From NCBI RefSeq assembly GCF_024802625.1, contig NZ_CP103371.1, positions 3,844,001-3,908,000 of the forward strand: 64,000 nucleotides of DNA, written 5' to 3'. The notes beneath the pieces were generated by a model that worked only from the letters and a program-made list of their open reading frames with translations, did no database searches and was not told where the DNA came from. Origin of the DNA: Massilia sp. H6. GTDB lineage: Bacteria; Pseudomonadota; Gammaproteobacteria; Burkholderiales; Burkholderiaceae_D. Below are positions 1 through 7,484 of the stretch, one piece after another (position 1 is the stretch's first letter; every line of letters starts with the position of its first letter). The position numbers were made by a program, and so were the translations under genes.

Positions 1-175
1 GGGCGGTTCGCTGGTGCTGTCGGGCGTGCTGGCGCGCCAGGCCGACGAGGTGGCCGCCGCCTATCTGCCCTTCATCAAGCTGGGCGTCTGGGCCGAGCAG
101 GACGGCTGGGTTGCCCTGCACGGCACGCTCGGCCAGGAAACCCTACCGCCGTCGCGCCAGGCTAGCGGCAGCTGA
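1..175 (+). CDS. prmA: Ribosomal protein L11 methyltransferase, C-terminal end (partial)
   Basis: The window opens inside this gene; only the last 57 codons are present, read from base 2 to a TGA at 173-175. The tail contains [12 protein letters not shown] and, further on, [13 protein letters not shown], which match the conserved C-terminus of PrmA, the SAM-dependent enzyme that methylates ribosomal protein L11. The catalytic Rossmann core lies to the left of the window. The stop is followed after three bases by the ATG of the DUF3426 gene, so the two are probably co-transcribed, as is usual in this lineage. Confidence 0.85.
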   Translation, partial: GGSLVLSGVLARQADEVAAAYLPFIKLGVWAEQDGWVALHGTLGQETLPPSRQASGS

Positions 176-178
176 CGC

Positions 179-1411
179 ATGGCGCTCGCCACCCAATGCC
201 CCCACTGCGGCACCGTCTTCCGGGTCGCCGCAGACCAGCTCAAGCTGCGTGGGGGCATTGTCCGTTGCGGCGCCTGCACCCAGGTGTTCGATGGCAGCGC
301 CGCATTGGTCGACCTGGATGCGGCGCCGCCCGCCCCGCTTCCGGCAGATGCCGCATCCGCAGCACCCGCATCACCCGCAGCCCCGGCAGCCCCGGCAACG
401 CCTGCACCTGCCGCCGCTGACGTCCCCGAGGCAGAGGACGATCCCATCTACACCCTTGAACTCGACCATACCTTCGCGCCCTTCGGCATCCTGCCGCAGA
501 TAAGCGACGGCGATGGCGATGGCGACACGGCTGCGCCGCAACCGGCGTCGCCGCCCGCGCCCGAGCTGCCGGTAGACGAAGAACTGGTCGCCGCGCCCGC
601 GCCCGACGAGCACCACGAGATCGAAGAACTTGCCGAGCCTGCGCCGCGCGCGCGTCGCTCGCAGGCCGCGGGCAAGGCCTCCGACATGCCGGGGCCGTCG
701 CTGCTGCTGCGCGAATCGGGTCCGTCCACCGTCACCATGCAGGCGGCCCCGATCGCCCCGCCACTGGCCCCCCCGACGCCGCCGCGCAAGCGCGCTGCCG
801 AGGCGCGCGCCGCACGCCGCTCCAAGCTCACCCCGACCAGGATCGAGGCGCCCAAGTTGCGCGTGCCCGAATCCGACGAGCCCGAATTCGTCCGGCGCGG
901 CCGCCAGCGCGAACGCTCCGGCAAGGCCGTGCGCATCGCCCTGGCCGTGGGCAGCCTGCTGCTGGTGCTGGTGCTGGCCGCGCAGGCGGTCTCGAGCTTT
1001 CGCAACACGCTGGCCGCCCGCTACCCCGGCATGAAGCCGGCGCTGGTCGCCACATGCGGCGTGCTGGGCTGCCGCGTCGAACTACCGGCGCAGATCGACC
1101 AGATGGCGATCGAAACCGGCGAACTGACTACCCTGGGCGGTAACGCCTACAGCTTCACCACGCTGCTGCGCAACCAGGGCGACTCGGTGCAGGCCTGGCC
1201 GAGCATTGAACTGACCCTGACCGATCCGGACGACAAGCCGCTGGTGCGCCGCGTCTTCGGTCCGCGCGACTACCTGCCGGTTGGGTCGCGCCAGGTCGGG
1301 CCACTGCTGGCGGCCGGCTTCGCCGCGCGCGCCGAGCAGCCCGTCAAGCTGAACTTCCGCGTCGAAGAGCCGGCGCCGTCCGGTTATCATATCGCCGTCT
1401 TCTACCCTTAA
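179..1411 (+). CDS. Zinc-ribbon and DUF3426 domain membrane protein
   Basis: A 410-residue protein with three parts. Residues 1-38 form an MJ0042-type zinc ribbon with cysteines 7, 10, 30 and 33 in two CxxC pairs. A long Ala/Pro/Asp/Glu-rich, probably disordered linker follows. One transmembrane helix lies at about 249-272, and the C-terminal ~130 residues are a DUF3426 domain, probably periplasmic. This architecture is common directly after prmA in betaproteobacteria. Its molecular role is unknown; a regulatory or envelope function is only inference. The start is the ATG three bases after the prmA stop. Confidence 0.85.
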   Translation: MALATQCPHCGTVFRVAADQLKLRGGIVRCGACTQVFDGSAALVDLDAAPPAPLPADAASAAPASPAAPAAPATPAPAAADVPEAEDDPIYTLELDHTFAPFGILPQISDGDGDGDTAAPQPASPPAPELPVDEELVAAPAPDEHHEIEELAEPAPRARRSQAAGKASDMPGPSLLLRESGPSTVTMQAAPIAPPLAPPTPPRKRAAEARAARRSKLTPTRIEAPKLRVPESDEPEFVRRGRQRERSGKAVRIALAVGSLLLVLVLAAQAVSSFRNTLAARYPGMKPALVATCGVLGCRVELPAQIDQMAIETGELTTLGGNAYSFTTLLRNQGDSVQAWPSIELTLTDPDDKPLVRRVFGPRDYLPVGSRQVGPLLAAGFAARAEQPVKLNFRVEEPAPSGYHIAVFYP

Positions 1412-1430
1412 TCTCCCCGAAGGTTCATTC

Positions 1431-2372
1431 ATGACCAAGACCGCCCTGATCTGCGGATCGATCGCATTCGACAAGATCATGCAGTACCACGGCCGCTTTG
1501 CCGAAACCCTGCTGGCCGACCAGCTGCACCGCGTCAACGTATCCTTCCTGGTGCCGACCCTGCGCACCGAATACGGCGGCTGCTCGGTCAATATCGCGTA
1601 CAACCTGAAGCTGCTCGGCGGCGCGCCGCTGGTGATGGGCACGATCGGCCAGGACGGCGGCGATTACCTCGAACGCATGGGCAAGCAAGGCATCGACACG
1701 CGCGCCATCCGCACCATTGCAGATGCCTACACCGCGCAGTGCTTCGTCACCGCCGACCAGGACAATAACCAGATCAACGCCTTCCACCCGGGCGCGATGC
1801 AGTATTCGCACCAGAACAACGTGGCCGACTGCGGCGCGCTGCGCGTGGCGATCATCTCGCCGGACGGCCGCGACGGCATGCTCAAGCACGCGGCCGACTG
1901 CGCCGAGCTGAAGCTGCCGTTCATGTTCGACCCGGGCCAGCAGCTGCCGATGTTCTCGGGCGAAGAATTGATCCGCTTCATCGAGCAAGCCAGCTACCTG
2001 GCGTCGAACGACTATGAATTTGAAATGGTGATGGACCGCACCGGCTTGACCCAGGCCGACATCGCGGCGCGCCTGGACGCCTTGATCATTACGCGCGGCG
2101 GCGAAGGCTCGGACATCTACGCCGGCGGCGAGCACTATCGCATTCCGGCGGTCAAGGCCGAGAACATCGTCGACCCGACCGGTTGCGGCGACGCCTACCG
2201 CGCCGGCCTGCTGTACGGAATCACCGAAGGCTTCGACTGGCCTACCACCGGCCGCATCGCCAGCCTGCTCGGCGCCATCAAGATCGCCAGCCAGGGCGGC
2301 CAGAACCACACGTTCACGCCGGACCAGATCGAGCAGCAGTTCGAGGCGGCGTTCGGATACAGGTTCAGGTAA
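1431..2372 (+). CDS. PfkB-family carbohydrate kinase (ribokinase/adenosine kinase-like)
   Basis: A 313-residue cytoplasmic sugar or nucleoside kinase of the PfkB/ribokinase fold. The N-terminal GGCSVNIAYNLKLLGG substrate-site motif (about residues 44-60) and the C-terminal DPTGCGDAYRAG signature, with the catalytic Asp near 253 and the anion hole, are intact. The length fits adenosine kinase-like members. The substrate cannot be told from sequence; ribose, fructose-type sugars or adenosine are all possible. It starts 19 bases after the DUF3426 stop, with AAGG upstream of the ATG, and probably shares that transcript. Confidence 0.85.
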   Translation: MTKTALICGSIAFDKIMQYHGRFAETLLADQLHRVNVSFLVPTLRTEYGGCSVNIAYNLKLLGGAPLVMGTIGQDGGDYLERMGKQGIDTRAIRTIADAYTAQCFVTADQDNNQINAFHPGAMQYSHQNNVADCGALRVAIISPDGRDGMLKHAADCAELKLPFMFDPGQQLPMFSGEELIRFIEQASYLASNDYEFEMVMDRTGLTQADIAARLDALIITRGGEGSDIYAGGEHYRIPAVKAENIVDPTGCGDAYRAGLLYGITEGFDWPTTGRIASLLGAIKIASQGGQNHTFTPDQIEQQFEAAFGYRFR

Positions 2373-2424
2373 ATCCTCGCGCTATCGCAGCGCGGCCGGC
2401 ATGGGGACCGGCCAGCCTGCTGCC

Positions 2425-2952
2425 TCAGCCGAAAAACACTTGCCTGAGCACGAACTGAATAATCTGGATCAGTACCAGCGCCACCAGCACCGATAGATCC
2501 ATCCCACCCACCGGCGGCACCACGCGCCGGATCGGGCGCAGGATCGGTGTATTCATCGCATGCACGAAAGGCGCCAGCGGCGCGTTCGGATTAACCCAGC
2601 TAAATACCGCGTCGATGATCAGCAGCGCCATGAATCCGTACAAGATCCAGTTCAGGAAGCGGAACAGCGCGCCCAGCAGCACCACATCCATCCCCGCCCC
2701 GACCAGCAGCATCAGCGAACTGGCCAGCAGCACCACCAGGAAAGCGCCAACCAGGCTGGCCCAGTCATAGCCGCCCGCGCCCGGCAGCACGCGCCGCAGT
2801 GGCAGCACCAGCCAGTCGGTGAGCGTGAAGGTAAACTGCCCGATCTGCGCCGGCGGACGCACGCGGATCGCCTGCATCCAGAAACGCAGCAGTAGCAGCC
2901 CGCCCAACAGACCGGCGGCAATATCGACAATAAACTGGAGAATAGACAGCAC
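2425..2952 (-). CDS. YggT family integral membrane protein
   Basis: A 175-residue protein with two YggT repeats, each a pair of hydrophobic helices followed by a conserved polar stretch. The motifs FRFLNWILYGFMALLIIDAVFS-like, NPNAPLAPFVHAMNTPILRPIRRVVPP and the C-terminal DLSVLVALVLIQII are typical. It sits in the inner membrane; family members have been linked to osmotic or potassium stress and cell-surface organisation, but the biochemical role is not settled. The start is GTG at 2952, preceded on the minus strand by a clear GAGGAG ribosome binding site. It is convergent with the PfkB gene. Confidence 0.85.
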   Translation of the reverse strand: MLSILQFIVDIAAGLLGGLLLLRFWMQAIRVRPPAQIGQFTFTLTDWLVLPLRRVLPGAGGYDWASLVGAFLVVLLASSLMLLVGAGMDVVLLGALFRFLNWILYGFMALLIIDAVFSWVNPNAPLAPFVHAMNTPILRPIRRVVPPVGGMDLSVLVALVLIQIIQFVLRQVFFG

Positions 2953-2963
2953 GAAGGCTCCTC

Positions 2964-3004
2964 AAAAAAAAACCGCTGCGTGAACGATCACACAGCGGTA
3001 TTTT
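2964..3004 (-). terminator. Rho-independent terminator downstream of the H1-like gene
   Basis: Stem CCGCTG/CAGCGG (2973-2978 with 2993-2998), flanked on the plus strand by nine A (2964-2972), so the minus-strand transcript has a hairpin followed by a run of nine U. It lies between the stop of the histone H1-like gene and the start of yggT, ending the former. TTTT at 3001-3004 on the other side could give weak activity on the plus strand. Confidence 0.8.
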
Positions 3005-3052
3005 GCCTGATCCAGGCAAGACTTGCTGATGAGCCGCGCGGGGCAGCCCGGA

Positions 3053-4378
3053 TTATGGGCGGCTGCTGGTCGGGAATGGCCAGGCCGCTGCCGGCGACAA
3101 GGTGGTCTTGGCCGCCGGAGTCGTGGTCGATGCCGCCTTGTTATCGGCTTTGCTATCTGCCTTGGCTTCCTTCGATTCGGCTTTCGATTCGGCTTTCGAT
3201 TCGGCCTTGCTCTCGGCTTTCGCTTCCGGCTTGGTTTCCGCCTTATTGTCCGGCTTCGATTCAGCCTTCACTTCCGGCTTGGTTTCTGCTTTAGCGGCTG
3301 GCTTGGCAGCGGCTTTGTTCGCCGCCGGCTTGCTTGCAGCAGCTTTTGCTGGAGCAGCGGTTTTAGCCGGCGCGGCGGCTTTGGCTGGCGATGTAACTTT
3401 AGCTGGAGCAGCAGCTTTTGCAGGCGTGGCAGCCTTGGCTGGAGTAGCAGCCTTTTTAGCAGGTGCTGGAGCTGCAGCTTTCTTGGTAGCAGGCTTGGCC
3501 GAGGCTTTGGTAGCGGTCGCTTTAGTTGCGGTCGCTTTAGTTGCGGTCGCTTTCTTTGCAGCCGGTTTGGCAGCGGCCTTCTTGGCGGCTGGTTTGGCGG
3601 CGGCCTTTTTAGCGGCTGGCTTAGCGGCTGGCTTAGCGGCAGCCTTTTTAGCGGCTGGCTTAGCGGCTGGCTTGGCAGCAGCCTTTTTCGCCGCAGGTTT
3701 GGCAGCGGCTTTCTTGGCCGCTGGCTTGGCTGCGGATTTAGCTGCCGGCTTGGCCGTTGATTTCTTGGCAGCAGGTTTAGCTGCCGGCTTGGCGGTTGCC
3801 TTCTTCGCTGCTGGCTTGGCTGCAGCTTTCTTTGCCGCTGGCTTGGCTGCTGCTTTCTTGGCAGCTGGCTTTACAGCCGACTTGGCTGCCGATTTGGCGG
3901 CTGGCTTGGCTGCGGCTTTCTTTGCTGCTGGCTTGGCTGCAGTTTTCTTTGCTGCTGGCTTGGCTGCGGCGTTCTTTGCTGCTGGCTTGGCGGCGGCTTT
4001 CTTGGCTGCTGGCTTGGCTGCAGCTTTCTTGGCGGCCGGCTTGGCGGCGGCTTTCTTTGCTGCCGGCTTGGCGGCGGCTTTCTTTGCTGCCGGCTTTGCC
4101 GCTGGCTTGGCCGCGGCTTTCTTCGCTGCCGGCTTGGCCGCTGCCTTGCTAGCAGTGGTCTTGGTCGCTGCGGTCTTGGTCGCGGTAGCTTTCTTTGCAG
4201 CAGGCTTGGCTGCCGATTTCACCGCTGGCTTGGCCGCCGACTTGCTTGCCGACTTCGCCGCGGTGGCCTTGGCCGCCGGTTTCTCGGCTGCAGCTTTGGC
4301 TGCCGGCTTGGACTTCGTCACGGACGAAGGTGCGCTTTTCGTTGCTGCTTTTGCTGCTGGTTTTTTAGCGGTTGCCAT
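3053..4378 (-). CDS. Histone H1-like lysine/alanine-rich repeat protein
   Basis: A 441-residue, extremely basic low-complexity protein made largely of PAAKKAAAK-type repeats, starting MATAKKPAAK. The repeats resemble the C-terminal tail of eukaryotic histone H1 and bacterial AlgP/Hc1-type proteins, which bind DNA non-specifically. The C-terminal ~70 residues change to Lys/Glu/Ser-rich repeats (AESKAESKAE) and end in a short non-repetitive tail. The start is supported by AAGGAG eight bases upstream on the minus strand, and a strong terminator follows the gene. No globular domain is visible. Likely role: nucleoid compaction or DNA protection (inference). Repeat number probably varies between strains. 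Confidence 0.8.
   Translation of the reverse strand: MATAKKPAAKAATKSAPSSVTKSKPAAKAAAEKPAAKATAAKSASKSAAKPAVKSAAKPAAKKATATKTAATKTTASKAAAKPAAKKAAAKPAAKPAAKKAAAKPAAKKAAAKPAAKKAAAKPAAKKAAAKPAAKNAAAKPAAKKTAAKPAAKKAAAKPAAKSAAKSAVKPAAKKAAAKPAAKKAAAKPAAKKATAKPAAKPAAKKSTAKPAAKSAAKPAAKKAAAKPAAKKAAAKPAAKPAAKKAAAKPAAKPAAKKAAAKPAAKKAAAKPAAKKATATKATATKATATKASAKPATKKAAAPAPAKKAATPAKAATPAKAAAPAKVTSPAKAAAPAKTAAPAKAAASKPAANKAAAKPAAKAETKPEVKAESKPDNKAETKPEAKAESKAESKAESKAESKEAKADSKADNKAASTTTPAAKTTLSPAAAWPFPTSSRP
3560..4190. repeat. Tandem degenerate coding repeat (PAAK-type array)
   Basis: Inside the H1-like gene, the DNA is a long array of imperfect units of about 24-30 bases encoding PAAKKAAAK and PAAKPAAK. Synonymous third positions differ between units (gcc/gct/gca/gcg), so the array is old rather than a fresh slippage expansion. 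The whole antisense strand is also open because of the repeat composition. Confidence 0.75.
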
Positions 4379-4452
4379 TGTAGTTCTCCTTCATCTGCGA
4401 TGAAATAAGCTCAAGGTTAAAACCCGCTCCGCCAATCGCTGGCGAGCGAATT

Positions 4453-4491
4453 ATTCATCGGCCCAAACCCGAATGGTATGGGCCAATGAAT
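4453..4491. promoter_or_regulatory. Imperfect inverted repeat in the leader of the H1-like gene
   Basis: ATTCAT-c-GGCCCA at 4453-4465 pairs with TGGGCC-a-ATGAAT at 4479-4491, giving two 6-bp stems separated by one mismatch and a 13-base loop. It lies 75-113 bases upstream of the H1-like start codon. It could be an operator or a leader RNA hairpin; no T-run follows on either strand, so it is not an intrinsic terminator. Confidence 0.5.
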
Positions 4492-4589
4492 CCGGCCGGC
4501 TGAACTGCTGCAACGCCTCATAATTGCAGCACTTTAGCCAAGGTCGACAGGCAACCGACTCAACATGTTTTCGCTTCGCTACCCTCGCG

Positions 4590-4717
4590 GGCGCGAAAAG
4601 AAAAAGCCGCCTTGCCTGAACTCAGGTCAGGCAGTGCGGCTTTGTTCTTTTCGCTTGGCTGGCGTTGCATACTGATTGAATCAGTGTCCTATTATTCGAT
4701 CGATTACTGCCTGGATG
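4590..4717 (-). ncRNA. Candidate small RNA in a 547-base gene-free stretch
   Basis: No convincing gene lies between 4379 and 4925. On the minus strand a promoter-like pair, TTGTCA (4746-4751) and TATTGT (4724-4729) with a 16-base spacer, would start a transcript near 4717 that ends at the strong terminator at 4593-4654, about 125 nt. The predicted RNA also carries ACTGA/TCAGT arms around 4671-4685. Only the promoter-like boxes, hairpin and terminator are seen; transcription is inference. Confidence 0.4.
4593..4654. terminator. Long bidirectional terminator hairpin
   Basis: Nested inverted repeats: GCGAAAAG...AAAGCCGC on the left (4593-4610) matches GCGGCTTT...CTTTTCGC on the right (4636-4654), with an inner TGCCTGA/TCAGGCA stem (4613-4619 and 4627-4633). 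On the minus strand the GC stem is followed by CTTTTTCTTTT, a strong termination tract; on the plus strand by TTTGTTCTTTT. It ends either the candidate small RNA at 4590-4717 or read-through from the glycosyltransferase gene. Confidence 0.75.
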
Positions 4718-4925
4718 GACGCGACAATATCACATGTTCACGTTTTGACAAATTCAATCACGTAAAGTACACGAAAACTTCTTGCATGCGCAACCCGAAC
4801 ACCTCAAACAAAACCTGCTTTTTTTCCTGAACCACGTGCGCGCGCATTCATTTCGTGTGCATCTGGCTTTCGCTTGTCTTATGCCGCAATGCCCGCATCG
4901 GCACCGGCCGGTTCTATTTCCGCGC

Positions 4926-6572
4926 TTATTCCACCACGCGTAACAAATCCATCTTGCACAGCCATGCCAGCCCACGCAGCAGCGTCGCGCGGTCGCAGGG
5001 CCCGAGGGTGTCGATCAGTTCTTCGACTTCGACCGGACGCGGGCCGATTGCCCCGAACATCTGGCCAAAATCTTCGAGCGTCGGCAGCGATGCCGTGGCA
5101 AACCGGTTGATGGCCAGCTCGCGGTACTGATTGACCAGCGCGAGCGTCGCGTCCGGTGTCAGCTCCACCAGCGAATCGGCGGCCAGCTGTCGGGTCGGAT
5201 AACTGGCGAACAGCTTGAACGGATCGGGACGGTCCGGCGCGCGTGCCGGCAGCGCCGGCACCATAATCGGGTCGGCGCGGCGCCGCTCGGCCAGCTCGTC
5301 CCACAGCGCCTGGTAGCGGCGCAGCACCACTGGCCAGTCGAAGTCGGCCAGCGCGCGCAGGCGCGCCTGCTCGCCCATCGTGCGGCGCAGGCCGGCGTCG
5401 CACACCAGCCGGCCATAAGCCTGGGCCAGCTGCGCGCCGTCGAGCGCCACCGCCTGGCTCGCGTGGCCGCAGTACATGTCGGCGCTGTCGACGCCGTCGT
5501 CGTAGCGCTGCGCCAGGTCGAGGCCCGCGCCCGGCCCCGGCATCAGGGTCGGAATACGGTAGCCGTCGACGCCGTCGCGCACCGTGTCGCGGTAGCCATT
5601 CCAGTCAGAGACCACGCACGGCAGGCCGGCCGCCATGGCTTCGACCGGCGTCAGCCCGAAGGTTTCCTGTACGTTGTCCGCCAGCGAAGTGAAGACATCG
5701 GCAGCTGTCCAGGCGTCGATCTGGTTCGCAGGCAGCCTTCCGTCCAGCTCCACCAGCCGCACCGAGGGACAGAGCAAGGCGGCCGCTTCGCGCAAGGCCG
5801 TTTCGCTGGCTTCGCTGGCATGCCAGCCCGCCATGATCAGGTGTACCCGGCGGCCGCCCTTGGGCGCGCGCTCGAGGGCGGTGAACATCTGCTGCGGGTG
5901 CGACTTGGCATGCACCGACACGCGCCCCAGGTACAGGAAGGCGACGTCGTGTTCGCCAATGCCGAGCCGGGCGCGCGCTTCGATGCGGCGCCCCGCGTCG
6001 CGCACGAAATCGGCGCAATGCACGCCGAGCGCTATCAAGGGCAGTTGCGGCAATTCGAAACGCTGCGCACCGAGACGGGTGCGTAAATAATCGGCCTGCG
6101 CCTCGAGCAGCACCCGCACGCTGTCGCGCACTACGCGCGAAGTGCAGACGATCGCGTCCCAGCTGCGTACCGGCGCCACCAGCAAGTTCGCTACCATGCT
6201 CATCATCTCGTGCGAAGCGGTGGTATGCACGATGCCGCACAGGCTGTAACGATGCTCGCCCACCTCGAGCCGGCGCCAGCTCAGGCGCTCGATGCCGGGG
6301 CCAGGGTGATACAGGCAGCCGAAAGGCGCAAGTTCTTGCGGCCGCGACTGCGGTACCCAGGCCACCTCGCCCGTGTAGCCAACGGCGCGCAGCGCTGCGT
6401 CAAAGGCGTCGGCATGGGTGCGGTCGGCAGCGAAGCATCCGATCCTGGCCGCGCTCGCGTGTTGGGCGATGGCGCGCATCAGGCCCACGCCGGCGGACTG
6501 GCGCCCCATCAGCTTTTGGCCGGCGATCGAAAACGCTTCGGGAAGGTAGTGCAGGGCAAAGCTCTCTAGCAT
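4926..6572 (-). CDS. Glycosyltransferase, GT4 (group 1) type
   Basis: A 548-residue protein with a GT-B style C-terminal half. The nucleotide-sugar binding region holds ETFGLTPVEAMAAGLPCVVSDW (split here as ETFGLTPVE and AMAAGLPCVV), the EX7E motif of retaining GT4 enzymes, at about residues 300-325, and an FLYLGRVSVHAKS-type phosphate loop near 210. The ~100 residues after the catalytic domain are unusual and of unknown role. No signal peptide is visible, so it is probably cytoplasmic. Acceptor and sugar are unknown; no other polysaccharide genes sit beside it. An AAGGAG motif precedes the ATG at 6572. Confidence 0.8.
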   Translation of the reverse strand: MLESFALHYLPEAFSIAGQKLMGRQSAGVGLMRAIAQHASAARIGCFAADRTHADAFDAALRAVGYTGEVAWVPQSRPQELAPFGCLYHPGPGIERLSWRRLEVGEHRYSLCGIVHTTASHEMMSMVANLLVAPVRSWDAIVCTSRVVRDSVRVLLEAQADYLRTRLGAQRFELPQLPLIALGVHCADFVRDAGRRIEARARLGIGEHDVAFLYLGRVSVHAKSHPQQMFTALERAPKGGRRVHLIMAGWHASEASETALREAAALLCPSVRLVELDGRLPANQIDAWTAADVFTSLADNVQETFGLTPVEAMAAGLPCVVSDWNGYRDTVRDGVDGYRIPTLMPGPGAGLDLAQRYDDGVDSADMYCGHASQAVALDGAQLAQAYGRLVCDAGLRRTMGEQARLRALADFDWPVVLRRYQALWDELAERRRADPIMVPALPARAPDRPDPFKLFASYPTRQLAADSLVELTPDATLALVNQYRELAINRFATASLPTLEDFGQMFGAIGPRPVEVEELIDTLGPCDRATLLRGLAWLCKMDLLRVVE

Positions 6573-6684
6573 GCAGTCTCCTTCTGCCAGGGCGCCGCCG
6601 CAACGCGGCGAACGGCTGGCTGCTCGAGACCATCATAGCGGGGCCCGGCGCCGCGCGGCGCGAGCCTCGATCAGGCAGGGAGGG

Positions 6685-7371
6685 TCAGGATGCGGCTATC
6701 TGCATCAGGCCCTGCGGTTCTGGAAGACCAAGGCAGGATGCTTCGTTGTATTCGGCTGCGGTGATCAGGCCAGATCGATACAGGCCTGCCGCTGTCAGGT
6801 ATTCGGGGAAACGCGCGCTGGTGGCGACCCCGAGTTCGTCCAGGGTCGAACAGGCAATCCGGCCGTTGATGATGCGGTAGCCGAAGCCGCGCGGCATTCC
6901 CAGTTGCGCATCCAGCGCGAACAGCCGCGGCAGGTGGTTACCGGCAACCGGGCAGGACGCGCGGCGGCGCGCCTGCACCAGGCAGGCTCCCAGTGCCTCG
7001 CCCACCGACTGCTCCATGCTCGCTGGCTCGGCATAAGCGATGGCCTTGCCGACATGGCGGATGCAAAAGCGCTCGAGGCTGGGGGCATCCATGCACGCCC
7101 AGGCCTGCCAGACCGAATCGGCGGCACGCGAGGGCAGCGCACATGGCCTGGAGGCGGCCGCGGCACAATCGAAGAACACCATCAGGCCTTCGACCGCCTG
7201 GGCGTAGAACGAGGCGTCGCGGGGTATGCCGGGAAACTCGATGCGCGCACTCTGCGCCCAATGGAAAAACAGTGCGGCCGGCACATCGGCCAGCACCTGG
7301 GCGTAGGTCGAGTGGGCGAATTCCCACTCGACGGTGCACGCCACAGCATGCGGGGTTTCCCGGAGATTCAT
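6685..7371 (-). CDS. Conserved hypothetical protein
   Basis: A 228-residue cytoplasmic protein I do not recognise with certainty. The stretch VWQAWACMDAPSLERFC followed by IRHVGKAIAYAE is faintly like the DxxWHxxxLxTxxYxxFC region of glycine-rich-domain-like proteins, but this is a weak resemblance. Cysteines are frequent and there is no signal peptide or membrane helix. The second of two in-frame ATGs (7371) is chosen because AAGGA sits six bases before it; the first ATG (7377) abuts that site. A perfect 10-bp inverted repeat lies directly upstream of the ribosome binding site and may control expression. Confidence 0.6.
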   Translation of the reverse strand: MNLRETPHAVACTVEWEFAHSTYAQVLADVPAALFFHWAQSARIEFPGIPRDASFYAQAVEGLMVFFDCAAAASRPCALPSRAADSVWQAWACMDAPSLERFCIRHVGKAIAYAEPASMEQSVGEALGACLVQARRRASCPVAGNHLPRLFALDAQLGMPRGFGYRIINGRIACSTLDELGVATSARFPEYLTAAGLYRSGLITAAEYNEASCLGLPEPQGLMQIAAS

Positions 7372-7381
7372 CGCCATTCCT

Positions 7382-7418
7382 TTGCCGTGAATGATCCAGT
7401 CACGTTAGTTCACGGCAA
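7382..7418. promoter_or_regulatory. Perfect 10-bp inverted repeat next to a ribosome binding site
   Basis: TTGCCGTGAA (7382-7391) and TTCACGGCAA (7409-7418) are exact reverse complements separated by 17 bases. On the minus strand the 3' arm runs straight into the AGGA ribosome binding site of the gene starting at 7371. It could be a dimeric repressor operator (27-base centre spacing) or an RNA hairpin that limits ribosome access. Confidence 0.5.
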
Positions 7419-7484
7419 CCTGGCGTATGCTGACAGAAGTCAATGATGGCAAGACCCGCCTGGCGGCGGGTTGGCCCTGCCCCT

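Noticed and set aside
3102..4403. 433-codon open frame on the plus strand opposite the H1-like gene
   Set aside because: It encodes an endless LAAGLAAAF pattern, the exact antisense of the PAAK repeats; the minus frame has a ribosome binding site and a terminator.
7454..7471. ACCCGCC/GGCGGGT hairpin after the sugar dehydrogenase gene
   Set aside because: It lacks a T-run on the minus strand, so I did not list it as a terminator.
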